Positions 14,601 through 26,072 of a stretch of 64,000 bases of DNA are shown piece after piece (the stretch's first letter is position 1; the number at the start of each line of letters is the position of its first letter). A program made the position numbers and the translations under genes. Origin of the DNA: Odontesthes bonariensis (taxonomy: Eukaryota; Chordata; Actinopteri; Atheriniformes; Atherinopsidae); assembly GCF_027942865.1 (NCBI RefSeq), contig NC_134526.1, positions 9,332,284 through 9,396,283 of the forward strand, given 5' to 3'. The notes below the pieces were generated by a model. It was not told where the DNA came from and did not search any database. It saw only the letters and a list, made by a program, of their open reading frames with translations.

Positions 14601-17600
14601 AATCATAGTACAGAAGATGATCATGAACTTAAGAAAAATAATATAGTTATTTAACAGGCAGCTGGTGCACACAAGATGTGCAACAGGACAGAGTTGGACC
14701 TGCGGTCACTCAATCACCTCCAATCACCAAGTACCTGTGGTAATCATTCACACCAGTGTTTCTCTCAGCTGTTATTAAGTGTGCACTTTCTCTGTCTGAT
14801 GATGCCATGCAGTGGTATTTAGCTCACTTACTGGCTTGTGTGTATTCTTTAAAAGCTCAAGTGAATTCACGTCAATCTACATTATTCCTAATAAGCACTT
14901 TTGTGTATTGAAATAACTGTGAATACCATTTTTGTATAAAGGCACGGAATCATTTAAATTCCTCATTAACTTCAGTTGCAAAGGCGTGATGCATCGGTGT
15001 GCTTTTGATTCTTGGTATTTGTTGCAAATACCAATGATAAGTAAACTTAACAGGAAGCTCTAGTGCTCTCAGAGGAACATGTTTTCAAGTTACTGTTGCA
15101 CAGAAGTGAACAAGACACATCAACATCCTGTGTCATATGCTTGTTCTATCAGGGACGGCCCAGAGAAATCAGATAAGCAGCTACTTCTTCACCTCCGAAG
15201 GAGGGATTTTAGTAGAAAAGGTGCTAAAGTCTGAGTCATAAAGAAACCTTTGTTCCTCTAATGTCACATGCGGCTGCTTTCGAGAGGATGTTCTTTTTTC
15301 CCCTCCAGCGTCTCACACGCCACTTCTTGGTTATTGTCAGCCACCCTGAAGCATGCTGCTTTCAGACTTCCTGTCAAGTGCAGCTGGGGAAGGTCAACTG
15401 TGAATCATACACGCGCGCACAGTTTGTCTCACTTTAGAGGACACTACAATGACAGTGTTTATATGCACAGCAGTACGTGAACAAATGTTCATCCCTTTAT
15501 AAATTCACAGGACTGAAATTAAGAAAATATTGCGAAGAAGTGGTCAATTAAGAAAACTATGTGGTTATTTGTCTCATCCTGGTAATCTCTATATCATTAT
15601 TGTTATTGTTCTGTATGTTGCCCTGTGATGGACTGGTGACCTTTCCAGGATGTACCCTGCCCCCCCCCCCCATGACAGCTGGGATAGCCTCCAGCCCCTG
15701 CCAGCGACCCTGAATTAGAATGAGCGGGTCTAGAAAATGATTGAAGAAATGATTGTAATGCACGTTAGATATTGTCTGTATGAAGTTTCTTTTGTTCTTT
15801 TCTCTTTTTTGATGTAAGGGGGTAGGTCTCCAGAACTGTACACTACTTTTTCATATCACTATCAGACTGCTGATACTAGCCTCTCTGATTTTGTGATGCT
15901 TTTTTATTTTATTTCAGATTATTTGCTCGAAATAAACAAACTAAACAACAACAGAAAAAGCATCCTGGTTATCACTGAGAATTAGACACAACTGTGCACA
16001 CATGGTACAGTTACAGAAATCCCCATACTTAAATTATCGCATATACATAACCACACTCACTGATCCAACTATACCACTCCAGCCCCACACATACTTACCA
16101 ATAAATTTACATAAATATCCTCAGCTAATTGGTTATTTGGCATGAGCAGAAATTCAAAAATAAAATCAATGAACAAATCGTGTGAACTCTGTGCTGGCCC
16201 CTTTCCTGGATAACAGATAATTCATAGAAATCCTGACAACACAATCGTCCATCATTCATGACAATTTGAGCATGAGTCCTTCAAGCTGAGAGACAGAGGG
16301 CTCCTGGGAAGTTTCCTGTGTTACAAGATTACGAATGTCGTCTTGAAAAATTACTTGTATGGCCTTAATATGGTTAAAAAGCTAATGGAGTCTTGGGATG
16401 GAAATGGCACTGTCAGTAATAAGCTAATGACTGGTGTATGTGGGAGGCAGCAGGGCAGGTTGTAATGAGCAGAAACCAGATGCCAGGTCTGTATATTTGG
16501 TTTAACACAAGTTCATAGGTGCATGTTGCTTTATTAAAGTGGAATTATTTTGTAGCAGTGGCTCCTTTTGCCAACAATTGTGCTATTATTGCAGACTTTG
16601 CATGCTGGAGAAAGTCCGTTTTCTCTCCTTTATCTCCACATTCTTGCTGGTGTCTTGTGATGCATGAAAGGTAATGCAAATGTAGAATCTCTCCCTGAGG
16701 CGTGCGTCGCTCTCGGGGGTCACTTTATCAGCTCTCTTTAAGAGGGATTTTTCACAGAAAAAGGTACTTTCAGGAGAGTTTTTGTAGAGACTCAAATTTA
16801 GAATTTTTCTGAATTTTCTTTTATGCAAAATGTTTACTATGTGTTGGCTGGATCCTCCTGATCTGCTTATAACTAAAGGAACCATTGCTTGCATGTTTCT
16901 TTTAGGTGAAAAGCTGGTTTAATTGTGGCTTTGACTTGTACTTTCCCAACAACCCCCATCTCTAATTGTTACTATTCGCCTGATTGCATTACCTGCTCTT
17001 TATTGATCGTTGACCCGCCTGGTCACAGTTTCAAATAATCCCAAGTATTTACCTGCAAACCATGTCTGCCAAAAAGAAAGCTTTCCAAAGAGCTCCTTTG
17101 TTTCAGAAATTTTGTGCGTGGGGTGATGAGGTTACTGTGGTACAGCTTAGCTTACTCAGCATGCAGTTGCTTGGCATTATTGCTTGATTACACATCGCAC
17201 AGCGAGGCATTTTCCACCTAAAGCTTAAGGCAGTGGAGAAAGATGCAGGAAAACTGGGAGGGTCCATCTCTTTGTGCAAGTTTATTGTGAAGGCAGCCCA
17301 TATGCTGAGGGAATTCCCCAGGATCCTCCTTCAATTTGACCTCCAAGACTTAATTCCCCTGTCACCAGAGTACGAGTGACACAGAGCTCTAATATAAGAG
17401 CACAACAAAAGATTGTAAGTCCCGGCTTTCAGCTTTTCTCATTTCCGTTGGCTGTTTTGCTTGTAACTAGTTTGTTGATCCAGTCAGCAGTGCTGCCAGC
17501 AGGATTTATCAGTTCATTTCCACCTACAAATTGAGAAACATTTATCATCGCAAAAGCTAATACAGCTGGCAAAGTTTGACACTGGAATGAAAGAGGTTTG

Positions 17601-18035
17601 TTTGGGGGAACTAAGAGCTACTCTGATTGGATAGAAAGCCTCTATCTCTCATTGGTTTGGATGTGTTTTCTGACACACACACGCATACACTAGTTAAGAC
17701 TGTGGGCTAATTCAGTGCTGGGCACTCATGTTACTGCCTCCTTTTTGTGCACAGGGGATAGGGGCTTAAGGGGTGTGCGTGGTGGACAGTTGGGGGAGGG
17801 AGGAGGAAGCAGAGAGGGAAGGCTGGGGCTCTGGGACGGGGGCGGAGTACAGAAAGAGCTCTAGCTGTTGGTTGACGGTGGAAAGTAGGGCTGTGAGTTT
17901 GTCTGTGTGAGGACATGAGAAAATGAAACAGAAGACGGAAGATGGCTGGGCGAAAGAGACCTGAGAGAGACTAATGTAGAATGTGAGACAACAAAAACCA
18001 GTTTCAGCTCAGTTGTTCTGGACTGAAGTAGGAAG
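11620..18035. other. Intergenic region between rpl19 and the sialyltransferase gene
   Basis: No protein gene, structured RNA or intact transposon is recognised. A somewhat GC-richer patch lies at 13140-13350 but encodes nothing I recognise. A fish dispersed repeat lies at 15617-15740. From about 17760 to 18400 the sequence becomes strongly purine-rich (GGGAGGGAGGAGG-type), probably the 5' UTR or proximal promoter of the downstream gene. Confidence 0.5.
15617..15740 (+). mobile_element. Teleost dispersed repeat (CAGCTGGGATAGCCTCCAGC type, LINE/SINE 3' end)
   Basis: The order of motifs GCCCTGTGATGGACTGGTGAC, a C-rich tract, CAGCTGGGATAGCCTCCAGC, GCGACCCTGAATTAGAATGA and GCGGGTCTAGAAAATGA is the well-known fish repeat that usually ends in ATGGATGGATGG. 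It matches the 3' end of an RTE/Rex3-type LINE or a SINE using it. The copy is short and lacks the terminal GGAT repeats. Confidence 0.65.
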
Positions 18036-18402
18036 AGAGGAAAGACTAAATCTAGGGGCACAGAGGCTGAGGACTTGCCTGAACAGGCAAAAAACAAAAT
18101 GACTGAGACGGCTTGCGCTCACTCTTCCAAGCGGGGAGAGTAACACTGAGTAAAACCAGACAGACAACCAGAGGGTGAGGAGGGTGGGTGAGGTAAAGGA
18201 AAACGGAAGAAAGGAGACAAGCAAAATATTGATACTCTTGAGTGAGTGTGATCAGACTGAGTAAACCGAGGAGGGGGAAGGATATCTGAAATCATAGCCA
18301 GTCTGACAGACAGCCGGCATCGAGGGAAGGTTGTGAAAGAGGCAGAAAGGGAGACAGAGGGTGAGGGGGGCTAACTGGTGAGGTTAGCAGGAGGAGTGAG
18401 GT

Positions 18403-21400
18403 ATGAGGGGACAGCTCTTGAAGCCACTCTTCTCTTTAATGATCACTCTCCTGTTTCTGGGGAGCCTGCTGACCACCCTCATCTGGTACACCTTGGACAA
18501 CAAGTAAGTTGTTTTTCCACCAACAGGAATGCAAACATACATGCTTTTGGGATTTGACTGCAGGGGTGGAAGATGCTGATATAACAGGGGAGAGAGAAAA
18601 GCAACTCAACTTGTTTTTCCATCTATCTGTCACTCTGTTGGTTTTTTTCATAAATTATTTTACGTTTGTGACATCTTCTATGGCAAAAAAAAAAAAGCTG
18701 TGGAATTAATGTTAATATTAAGAAAAAGCACATTTCCAGCATAAATTCATGTATCTGGAAATTTTGGTCTTGACTGATTATGAATACAGCTGCTGATTAT
18801 TTTTCCATTGATTGACAAACTGTTTAACTGACTGCTGCTCTAATACAAAGAACGCCAAGAATAAAGGCATCAGCAGAGAACTTTGGAAATTTAGTCAGAA
18901 AAATGCACTTCTTTAAGCTTCAAACAGCAACAGGTTAGTTTGAACCGTAAACTCACTTTTTCTTTTTTTTTTAACCATATCTTTGATGTCATTACAGTGC
19001 TGTGATAAGTGTATATGTGAGGAGAACCGAAAGCCTGTTTGTATGCGTCATATCCTTTAAACTTGAATTGAAACCTACAATCATACTGCTGGACGGGCTT
19101 CTGGTTTGTTGCCTTGCATCATTAGACAGTGTAAAGACTTTGGAGCAGACATGTCCGTACAGTACAAGAATCCAGCTTCATTTCTATTATTAAGATGTTC
19201 TTTTTTTCGGAAACATAAAAACAGGAAAGCGAAGCAATAACAGTATCATAAGCTCTTACCTCAGACACAATACCTCAGTTTCCTGCTTAAGTGGAACTAC
19301 TGTAAAGCAAAGGTCTCTGCATGCAAGTTTGCACACTGGTTGTTCATTTATGATTTATGAAGTCCTCTTTTAATGGGATGTCCCTGCACACAAAGTGTTT
19401 CACAACTCCTTTTGCTTTAGTGTTTATTTATGTTAAAGTTTCATTCATGAAGCTGCTTCCTTAATTAGATCCGTGTTATGTAAAGAAAACGCACGCTGAT
19501 AGTTGAGCAATACAGCACAGTAGGTCTATGCTTAAAGACAGTTTGGTCATCCATGTTTCATCTGATCTTTTACCTGGTTTTCTCTTGTTGCAGCCACAGT
19601 AGCAAGGTACCTCAAAGACAGCATCCACAGAAAAAAAGTGCCTCTGAGACCTCTCAGTCCTGTAAGGACTGCAGGTGAGAAGAAACTGTCTCTGCTGCTC
19701 CCTTAGGGGCCTCTTTGTTTTACCATCATCAAATCAGGCTATGTCAGCACTACAGGGACTACTAACCTGGCTGTCTACGTGGATGTTCGGGTGTGTGTTT
19801 GTTACAGTGAGACCATCAACAAAGTCATAGAGCGTTACTCTCGAGGCTGGAAGAAGCAGGAAGAGAATTACCAAAACTTCAGGTAACAACATCCTTTAAA
19901 ATACTTTTTTAGAAAAGATGATGCCCCTTGGTTAATACCATGCAAAACCCTAAAGGCTCATATGTCTCATGTGGCAGTCTGAGTTGAGTCCCAGCAATGA
20001 AAATGAAATTGGTGAAACATCTCTTTTCAGTCACTTTTACTTTGGGGTAACACTGAATCTGATGTGTGAAAATGAATGTGACCTTAGTGGTGTCTGAAAC
20101 AAAATACAAAACAATGATTCAGCTATCTCTTTATAGATATGAGAAGGAACAACCACAGACCACAGGGAAGCAGAAGCTGAACTAGAAACATGGATTAAGG
20201 AACTTGCATGCATTGTCTACATTTAACCTTTTCATTTCCTGTTCCTGTTCCTGATGAGGGATTTTACCGTCACTTTAAATGAATAAGACATTACATAAAA
20301 GAAAGAAAAAAAGCACCTATTTTATTTCTCAAATACAATGCCAGTCCAGGTGTCATATTTTGCTGCAGCAAATGTTTCTGTTGAGCACTTTTGCTAACTG
20401 CCTGTCACTGTCCTTGCGGTTCCTCAGGACTCAGCTGAGCAGCAAGTGCCATGGTTTTGACAAGGCCATTATTACCCAGGCCAACACACCAATGGGATCA
20501 AAGCTGGTTTACGACGGAGAAAAGAAGAGAAGCATCAAGGTGACCCCGGAGATTTTCAGCACCTTTGCAAAAGTACGTCATTCATTTGTTTTACGCATGA
20601 ACACCTAACTTAGCTCGTATGACGACTTGATTGTTCCTTACATGTTTTCACACACTGATCTTAGAGATATGTATTTGATATATGTTTTGACTTGAGTCAT
20701 GTGTTTAGCCATGTTTGCATCTTTTGTACTTATGTCGAGTGGTTTCCTGACGAGAGTCAATATTCTGAGCAAGAGAAAAAATGGGGGCACTCAGAACTGT
20801 GAACCGCAGCCTTGTGCTCCACCACTGAGCTATGCACCCGTTACTGTTTACACAAGATAGATAGACTGAAGGTTTAAGGTGCATTCTAACTGATAAAAAA
20901 AAAATACTGATCAGTATTCTGTACTAGCAGCTACAGTTAGGTTTTTTTCTGCTCCTAAAAACGTTTACATAAAAGCTACAGCAGCATCAGTTACATCATG
21001 ATTGGAGAGTATTTCCTTTTTGAAAGAGAACATCGAACAACAATGGAGGCCTTTCTCTGCTGGGAAAATGAAGTTACATAATCATTTAGTCCTTATGGGC
21101 TCCAAAATGAATGCCATTTTACCCGCAGACAGTTTGTGAAGGATTATTATTTTTATTACTAATCACCCACCAAATATTTTTGTAAGATACTTGCTATTTT
21201 CCAAACAGTTTTTAATACCCAGCACAGCTGCCCAATCCAGACGGCTGATAATTTTGCATGGGCATGAATAACGAATAATGACAACAACAAAACAGATTAA
21301 GGATTATGCCACCCCTCAAAAAGTAAAATAAGGCCCAAGTAATACAAAAGCTCCTTCTTCATCCAGAAAGTTGAGTATCTGAAGGGGGCACCTAGGTTTG

Positions 21401-24400
21401 AACTTGGGACCTCTTGATCTGCAGTCAAATGCTCTATCACTGAGCTATACCCCCTGACATTCAATCTGTGTGTATAGTAGATAAACATGTTTCTGCTGGC
21501 TCACTGTACTGTTATGGTGTGAAATAAGGCCTAAGCAAGTAGAGTAGCACATAAAACATAAATATCCATGTCCCTTTTGATCCATCCAGTCAAATGCTCT
21601 GCCACTGAGCCATACTGAGCTATCATCTACCAGTGTCAAATTATAACATATTAACAGGTATATATTAACATATTGTCTTCAAATTCTTACATAACTGTCA
21701 GGTACCCAGGATTGTGCAGTAAGTTTAGCTTCTGACCTGTTATATCTTCTTGTTTTTGAGTAATTTTACACTTTGTTGGACATAGAGTTTTGCAACATAA
21801 CATAATTTTCCTGCCTGAAAGGGGGCACCCAGAGTTGAACTGGGGACCTCTTGATCTGCAGTCAAATGCTCTACCACTGAGCTATACCCCCGCATGGCTT
21901 ACACCCTCACTGAGTCATCATGTAGCGGTGCGGAAACTTACAATGTCTGTGAAATATGTAGAAAGATAACAAAGTTTATGTACATGACAACAGAGGCCAA
22001 TGATGATCTTATCTCTGAGCCCCCAGGGTTCGACATCTAAAAGGACCATTTGGTTGTGTTTTGTTTGTTCTCGTCTCTCTTGAAAGACCTGCAGTGAGTG
22101 CGGTCCAACCGGGCTGATGATATGGCTCTTAACAAGACTTTCATCCAGAAACATAATGATAAATTAAAAAATCTTGAATCTTAAATACTATACCGATTTT
22201 TACTTTATACTAATTTGGTGTTTAATTTATGTTTTGAACAAAATATGTAAAGCAGTGTGGGAACACAGGAGAGAAAACATCTGTCAAAATGCCTGTGCAC
22301 ATGTGGACTAAGCACAGGTGGGATATCTGTCTAGATGTTGTTGGGGATGGTGGTATTTTAGTAGATTCTGATTAGTGAAGACTATTCTTAATTGCAAGAA
22401 AAGCAAACAACACTGCCGGCATTTTTCTCTGGATAAGATATTGTTGATCTATTTGCATCCTGACTGTTTTTTTTTCACAAGTTAGATTTCAACATGATTT
22501 AAACTCCTTTTTATCAACAGTTGGTTCTTCCAGCCATCTAGCATTTTTTAAACACGGGCCAAAGGATGATATTAGAGAAAGTTCTATGTCAGAAACCAGT
22601 TGGAGTATCGAGTGTCTAAAATCCTGGAGAATTTTGGAGAGGTCAAAGGTTTTCTCAGCTTACTTTAGAAAAAAGAGTTTCTGTTGTAAGTTACTGAACA
22701 TGAACTGAGGAGCTTACTGTGTCAATAAGTTTTTTCTCAAAAAATATGAACTAATATTTCTTTAATTCGAAAAAGGATAGTTGTTTGTTTTAAACCAGCA
22801 TTTCTTAACAGTATTAGCTTTTCTGTTACCCAGTCTTGAATACTGGATTGTCATCTTTGAAAGTTAATACATTTGAAAAGTAACGGAGATACTCAAAGTT
22901 TTGAATAAGATCAAAACCAGATAGAATAATTGGAACCCTTCTCCAAGGGGGCACCCAGAGTTGAACTGGGGACCTCTTGATCTGCAGTCAAATGCTCTAC
23001 CACTGAGCTATACCCCCTTATACCCAATCTAAATTTTATGTCCTCCTATGAAATAAGTAAAAATACAGAATAACACAAAGGGTGGCTCTTCATTATCATG
23101 TCCTTTTGGATCTGCAGTCAAATGCTCTGCCACTGAGCCATACTAAGCCATTTCTCTGATATGGTCATAAACTCAGCTATCAGTATCGAATTAGTCATGA
23201 GGAAATTCCGAATGACGCAAACACTACCATAAATTGTACCTAAATTTCTCCTTCCCGTGAAATGTTGCATAATCATCCTGGTTGCAAGGGGGACTCATGA
23301 GAAACTGAGTTACCATGATGGCAGTGTGCAAATTCCCCTCTCCCGAGTTGGAGTTTATTTAAAATGTAGAGCTACACCCCCTTCTCCTACTTTTCTGTCT
23401 AATCTATAAGATTAAAACAATAAAGATGGCTTCTGAAAGTTAATGATCTGTGGTTCCCCAGGATATATATATTTGATCTACATTCCTTTTAAAACCTAGG
23501 CTAATCAAAGCTAGTTCACAACTGAAGCTGACAAATAAGTGTCAAAGACAGCAAGAAAACTGATGAAAATAGGATGAAACAATTGTGTAACAAATGTAGA
23601 TGACAAATTGTAACTGTTACTCTTTTATGTCGACAATCTTAGAAAATGCCATGTTCAAAGCTTTTCACACCCTTTGTGCAAAGTCTTTTTCGCTAAAAAT
23701 GATCAAATGGTTAATATATTTGTAGCAAACTTTTTAAATGGTATTGGGAACCACTCGTCTTCTGCAACAATGTCCAAGTGTTTGGGGCTGGAAACTCCTC
23801 CGAGCTATCACTCTGAACCTCAGTTTCCTGGTTCTGCATGTGATTCAGATCTAAACTCTTGATATTGTTTTCTGTTGATCTGTTTATGACCATTTGACAA
23901 AGTTTACATTAATGCTCTGGAGGGAACATTATGTGGTTTTCAGGAAAAAAACTTTACAAAGATCAGAAACATGATTGCCTAAAGAGATCAAGAAATGGTT
24001 AAAGAGAGCAATGTCAACATTTTAAAGCAGCCCAGCCAGAGTTCAGACTATAGACTGCAAATGAAAAATGGCCCTTCACAACATGATGTCACCCATGAGT
24101 CATCAACAATTATTTTCAAGCCCCAAATTTGGCTAAATACCTGCTGACACCAAGATTTTAAATTACAACTTAGAGTAGGTTTAAATATGTTTGATTGTGG
24201 GTTTTTGCAGAAGGTTGGGAATTATGAATGTTCCAAGGATACTGAACAAGCCCTTACGAAGTGTAACAGCAAACCGTGCAGTTTTAGCCGTGATCGTCAC
24301 AGTGAATGTGTCAATGTCACAATAAATTACTGTAAGCTCAGGTTTTGCAAGGGCACACCTAGATTCAAACCCCCTGGTTTAAAGCTGCAGTCTGCAAGAT

Positions 24401-26072
24401 TTGTTGTTGTCATATGTAAAGTCCTACTTTTTGGCATTTTAAGAGTTTACATGATCTATCAGAACGCTTGAAGTTGAAAACGGTGACCTCTGTAGTCGCA
24501 AAATACAAGAAATGCTTAATTTTTTAACCGAAAAATAAAAAGTTATTCAACTTCCTGTCCCGCCCCTTCAAAACACATGAGAACTCGTGCACGTAGACGT
24601 GCACGTCAGATACGCTTACACGACTCCTCATTCATCAATTCACCTGTCATTTGCGATCATGGAAGACACAGTAAGTAGACTAGCCCGTAATGAAGTTCAA
24701 TAGTCTAGATAAATAAGCGTGGGGACGAGTCTACCTTGTATCGCGCGTGCACAATCGGTGATTGACAGGCAGCAGAGCCCAGCTCGTAAACCTGATTGGT
24801 TACCTTTTACCGGTCCGGTCTGCAATTTTGTAAACAAACCTGCTGGCTTTGGAGGGACCTAGCGGGACATATAGGGGACCTAGAGAACTCATTTTTTTTT
24901 TGTATTGGGGTATTTAATGTACTACTTTCAGAATCCCCGGACAGTTCCAGGCATTATGCTTGAAAAAAAGTTGCAGACTGCAGCTTTAATGTGACATAAG
25001 ACGAGAATAATGGCTTTTAAATGTCAAAAAACAGATGGCAAAAATTTGAAGTGTAACGGTCTTAAATGGTCTGACATATGAGGTAAAGAGGCTAAATCTC
25101 ATTTCAGGAATCTCATTTTAGGCATGTGCTTACTCAAGATGACAGATTGTCAGAAACAGAACAGGCAGACAGTGTCTGCACTTTTTCAAAAGCTTTGCTA
25201 AATGTCTCTCTGTGTTGGTTTCAGGGGCACCCTTTCTCAAATAAAACATTGCACACTTGTGCTGTTGTTGGGAACGGTGGGATCCTGGTCAACAGCAGCT
25301 GTGGAAAAAGGATCGATTCAAATCAGTTTGTCATCAGGTGAGAAAGCTGTCCAGTGCAGACGATATTATACAACAAAATGATCTCATCTTTGTTCAATTC
25401 TGTATGAAAACCTCTGTCTTTGTCACCTGCTCAGGTGCAACCTCCCTCCTCTGTCAAACGGATATGAGAAACATGTTGGTATCAAAACGGACCTTGTGAC
25501 AGCAAACCCAAGCATCCTCTTTGAGAAGTAAGCAAGAGAATAAAGCTTTGTCACCTCAAAAAAAATACTCTTTTATTATCAATACTTCACATCTGCTGTG
25601 TGTGCACAGGTATGGGGCTCTGATGGGACGGCGCCGTCCGTTTGTGGAGAGTCTGCGCAGCTACGGCACCTCCCTGCTGCTCCTTCCCGCCTTCTCGTAT
25701 GGTCACAACACTCCTGTATCTTTGCGGACTTTCTACACCATCGAGGACTTTGGAAGCCCCACCCAAACCATCTTCTTCAACCCGGAGTATCTCCAGAGTT
25801 TGGCCCTCTTCTGGCGCTCTCAGGGCCTGAACACAGTGCGGCTAAGCACTGGCATTATCATGGCTAGCTTAGCACTGGAAGTCTGTGCCAACGTGGAACT
25901 GTACGGATTTTGGCCGTTCGGTGTCCACCCACATGGCCGCCATGCCCTGACGAACCACTATTATGACAACAGACAAACTAAAACAAAGTTCCATGCCATG
26001 CCAGCTGAGTTTGACCTCTTGTTGAAGCTGCATAGTCAGGGGGTACTCAGACTTCACCTGGAGAACTGTTAA
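18403..26072 (+). CDS. Alpha-2,8-sialyltransferase, ST8SIA family (8F-like / possible ST8Sia VII), 7 exons, 356 aa
   Basis: The exons are 18403-18503, 19594-19674, 19808-19882, 20428-20572, 25225-25337, 25435-25527 and 25610-26072; phases agree throughout, giving 1071 nt. The product is a type II Golgi enzyme that transfers sialic acid from CMP-Neu5Ac in alpha-2,8 linkage. There is a short cytosolic tail, a membrane anchor at about residues 9-29, a Ser/Lys-rich stem, then the GT29 catalytic domain. Visible landmarks: sialylmotif L starting [10 protein letters not shown] (146-155) through [20 protein letters not shown]; motif S at about 279-305 ([20 protein letters not shown], then ELYGFWPF); motif III HYYD (319-322); motif VS H331-x4-E336. 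Sequons include NKT at 140 and NSS at 157. KYG, LALFWR and the LxLHSxGxLxL tail resemble ST8SIA6 more than ST8SIA1 or 5. The teleost-retained ST8Sia VII group cannot be excluded without a tree. No break is seen. Confidence 0.93.
20783..20838 (-). pseudogene. Degenerate tRNA-Cys relic
   Basis: The minus strand reads GGGTGCATAGCTCAGTGGTG, then GAGCA..., and ends AGTGCCCCC. The D arm (A box) and the acceptor 3' side are preserved, but about 16 nt spanning the anticodon arm are missing. It is about 56 nt against 72 for an intact tRNA-Cys. It cannot fold as a tRNA and is the first of the intronic series. Confidence 0.5.
21383..21454 (-). tRNA. tRNA-Cys (GCA), slightly decayed
   Basis: The 72-nt minus-strand sequence folds as a cloverleaf: acceptor GGGGGTA/TGCCCCC, D stem GCTC/GAGC, anticodon loop CTGCAGA (anticodon GCA), discriminator T as expected for tRNA-Cys. 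Against the other copies it has an A in place of the second G of the conserved D-loop GG (AGTGATA) and an A-A mismatch in the T stem (CCAAG/CTAGG). These suggest loss of function. A TTTT run, a possible Pol III stop, lies about 30 nt downstream. Confidence 0.75.
21585..21625 (-). pseudogene. 5'-half tRNA-Cys relic (unit 1)
   Basis: The minus strand contains TATGGCTCAGTGGCAGAGCA then TTTGACTG, the D arm and start of the anticodon arm of tRNA-Cys, and then diverges; the 3' half is absent. The upstream flank repeats the flank of the full tRNA 200 bp away (aaataaggc(c/t)(c/t)aag...), so it arose by local duplication. Confidence 0.65.
21820..21891 (-). tRNA. tRNA-Cys (GCA)
   Basis: The 72-nt minus-strand cloverleaf has a perfect acceptor (GGGGGTA/TGCCCCC with T6-G67), D arm GCTC-AGTGGTA-GAGC, anticodon loop CTGCAGA (GCA), T arm CCCAG-TTCAACT-CTGGG and discriminator T. 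The internal A and B boxes are intact. No T4 run follows closely, so a normal Pol III terminator is not evident. It lies antisense to the sialyltransferase transcript. Confidence 0.85.
22946..23017 (-). tRNA. tRNA-Cys (GCA)
   Basis: This is identical by eye to the copy at 21820-21891 over the whole 72 nt: acceptor GGGGGTA/TGCCCCC, anticodon loop CTGCAGA, T loop TTCAACT, discriminator T. A TTTT tract lies about 30 nt downstream on the minus strand. The identity implies recent duplication or gene conversion, or shared constraint. Confidence 0.87.
23102..23150 (-). pseudogene. 5'-half tRNA-Cys relic (unit 2)
   Basis: The minus strand reads GGCTCAGTGGCAGAGCATTT, then GACTGCAGATCC: D arm plus anticodon loop with GCA, then unrelated sequence. 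Like the 21585 relic it follows a full tRNA by 100-200 bp with a similar spacer (tgaaataag..., cattatcatgtcc). The pair 'full tRNA + spacer + truncated tRNA' is therefore itself repeated. Confidence 0.65.
23289..23385 (-). pseudogene. Highly decayed tRNA-Cys-like relic
   Basis: On the minus strand, GGGGGTGTAGCTC starts near 23382 and GAGTCCCCC ends near 23289, recalling the two ends of tRNA-Cys, but the interior is expanded and unrelated. The call rests on the termini and the position in the tRNA cluster only. Confidence 0.3.
24383..24985. mobile_element. 603-bp MITE with 15-bp terminal inverted repeats and TTAA target duplication (piggyBac-like)
   Basis: The left end AGCTGCAGTCTGCAA (24383-24397) and right end TTGCAGACTGCAGCT (24971-24985) are exact reverse complements, and both are directly flanked by TTAA (24379-24382 and 24986-24989). 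TTAA duplication is the hallmark of piggyBac-type transposition. No transposase frame is present, so the element is non-autonomous. The interior includes GC-richer sequence with a repeated GTGCACGT/ACGTGCACG motif near 24590-24610. It sits 235 bp before sialyltransferase exon 5. Confidence 0.88.

Larger units (their letters stand above)
20573..25224 (+). other. Sialyltransferase intron 4, host to a tRNA-Cys cluster and a MITE
   Basis: This 4.65-kb intron is by far the largest of the gene. It contains three antisense tRNA-Cys-like genes, several tRNA relics and a TTAA-flanked MITE, listed separately. The remaining sequence has no recognised gene. Confidence 0.85.
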
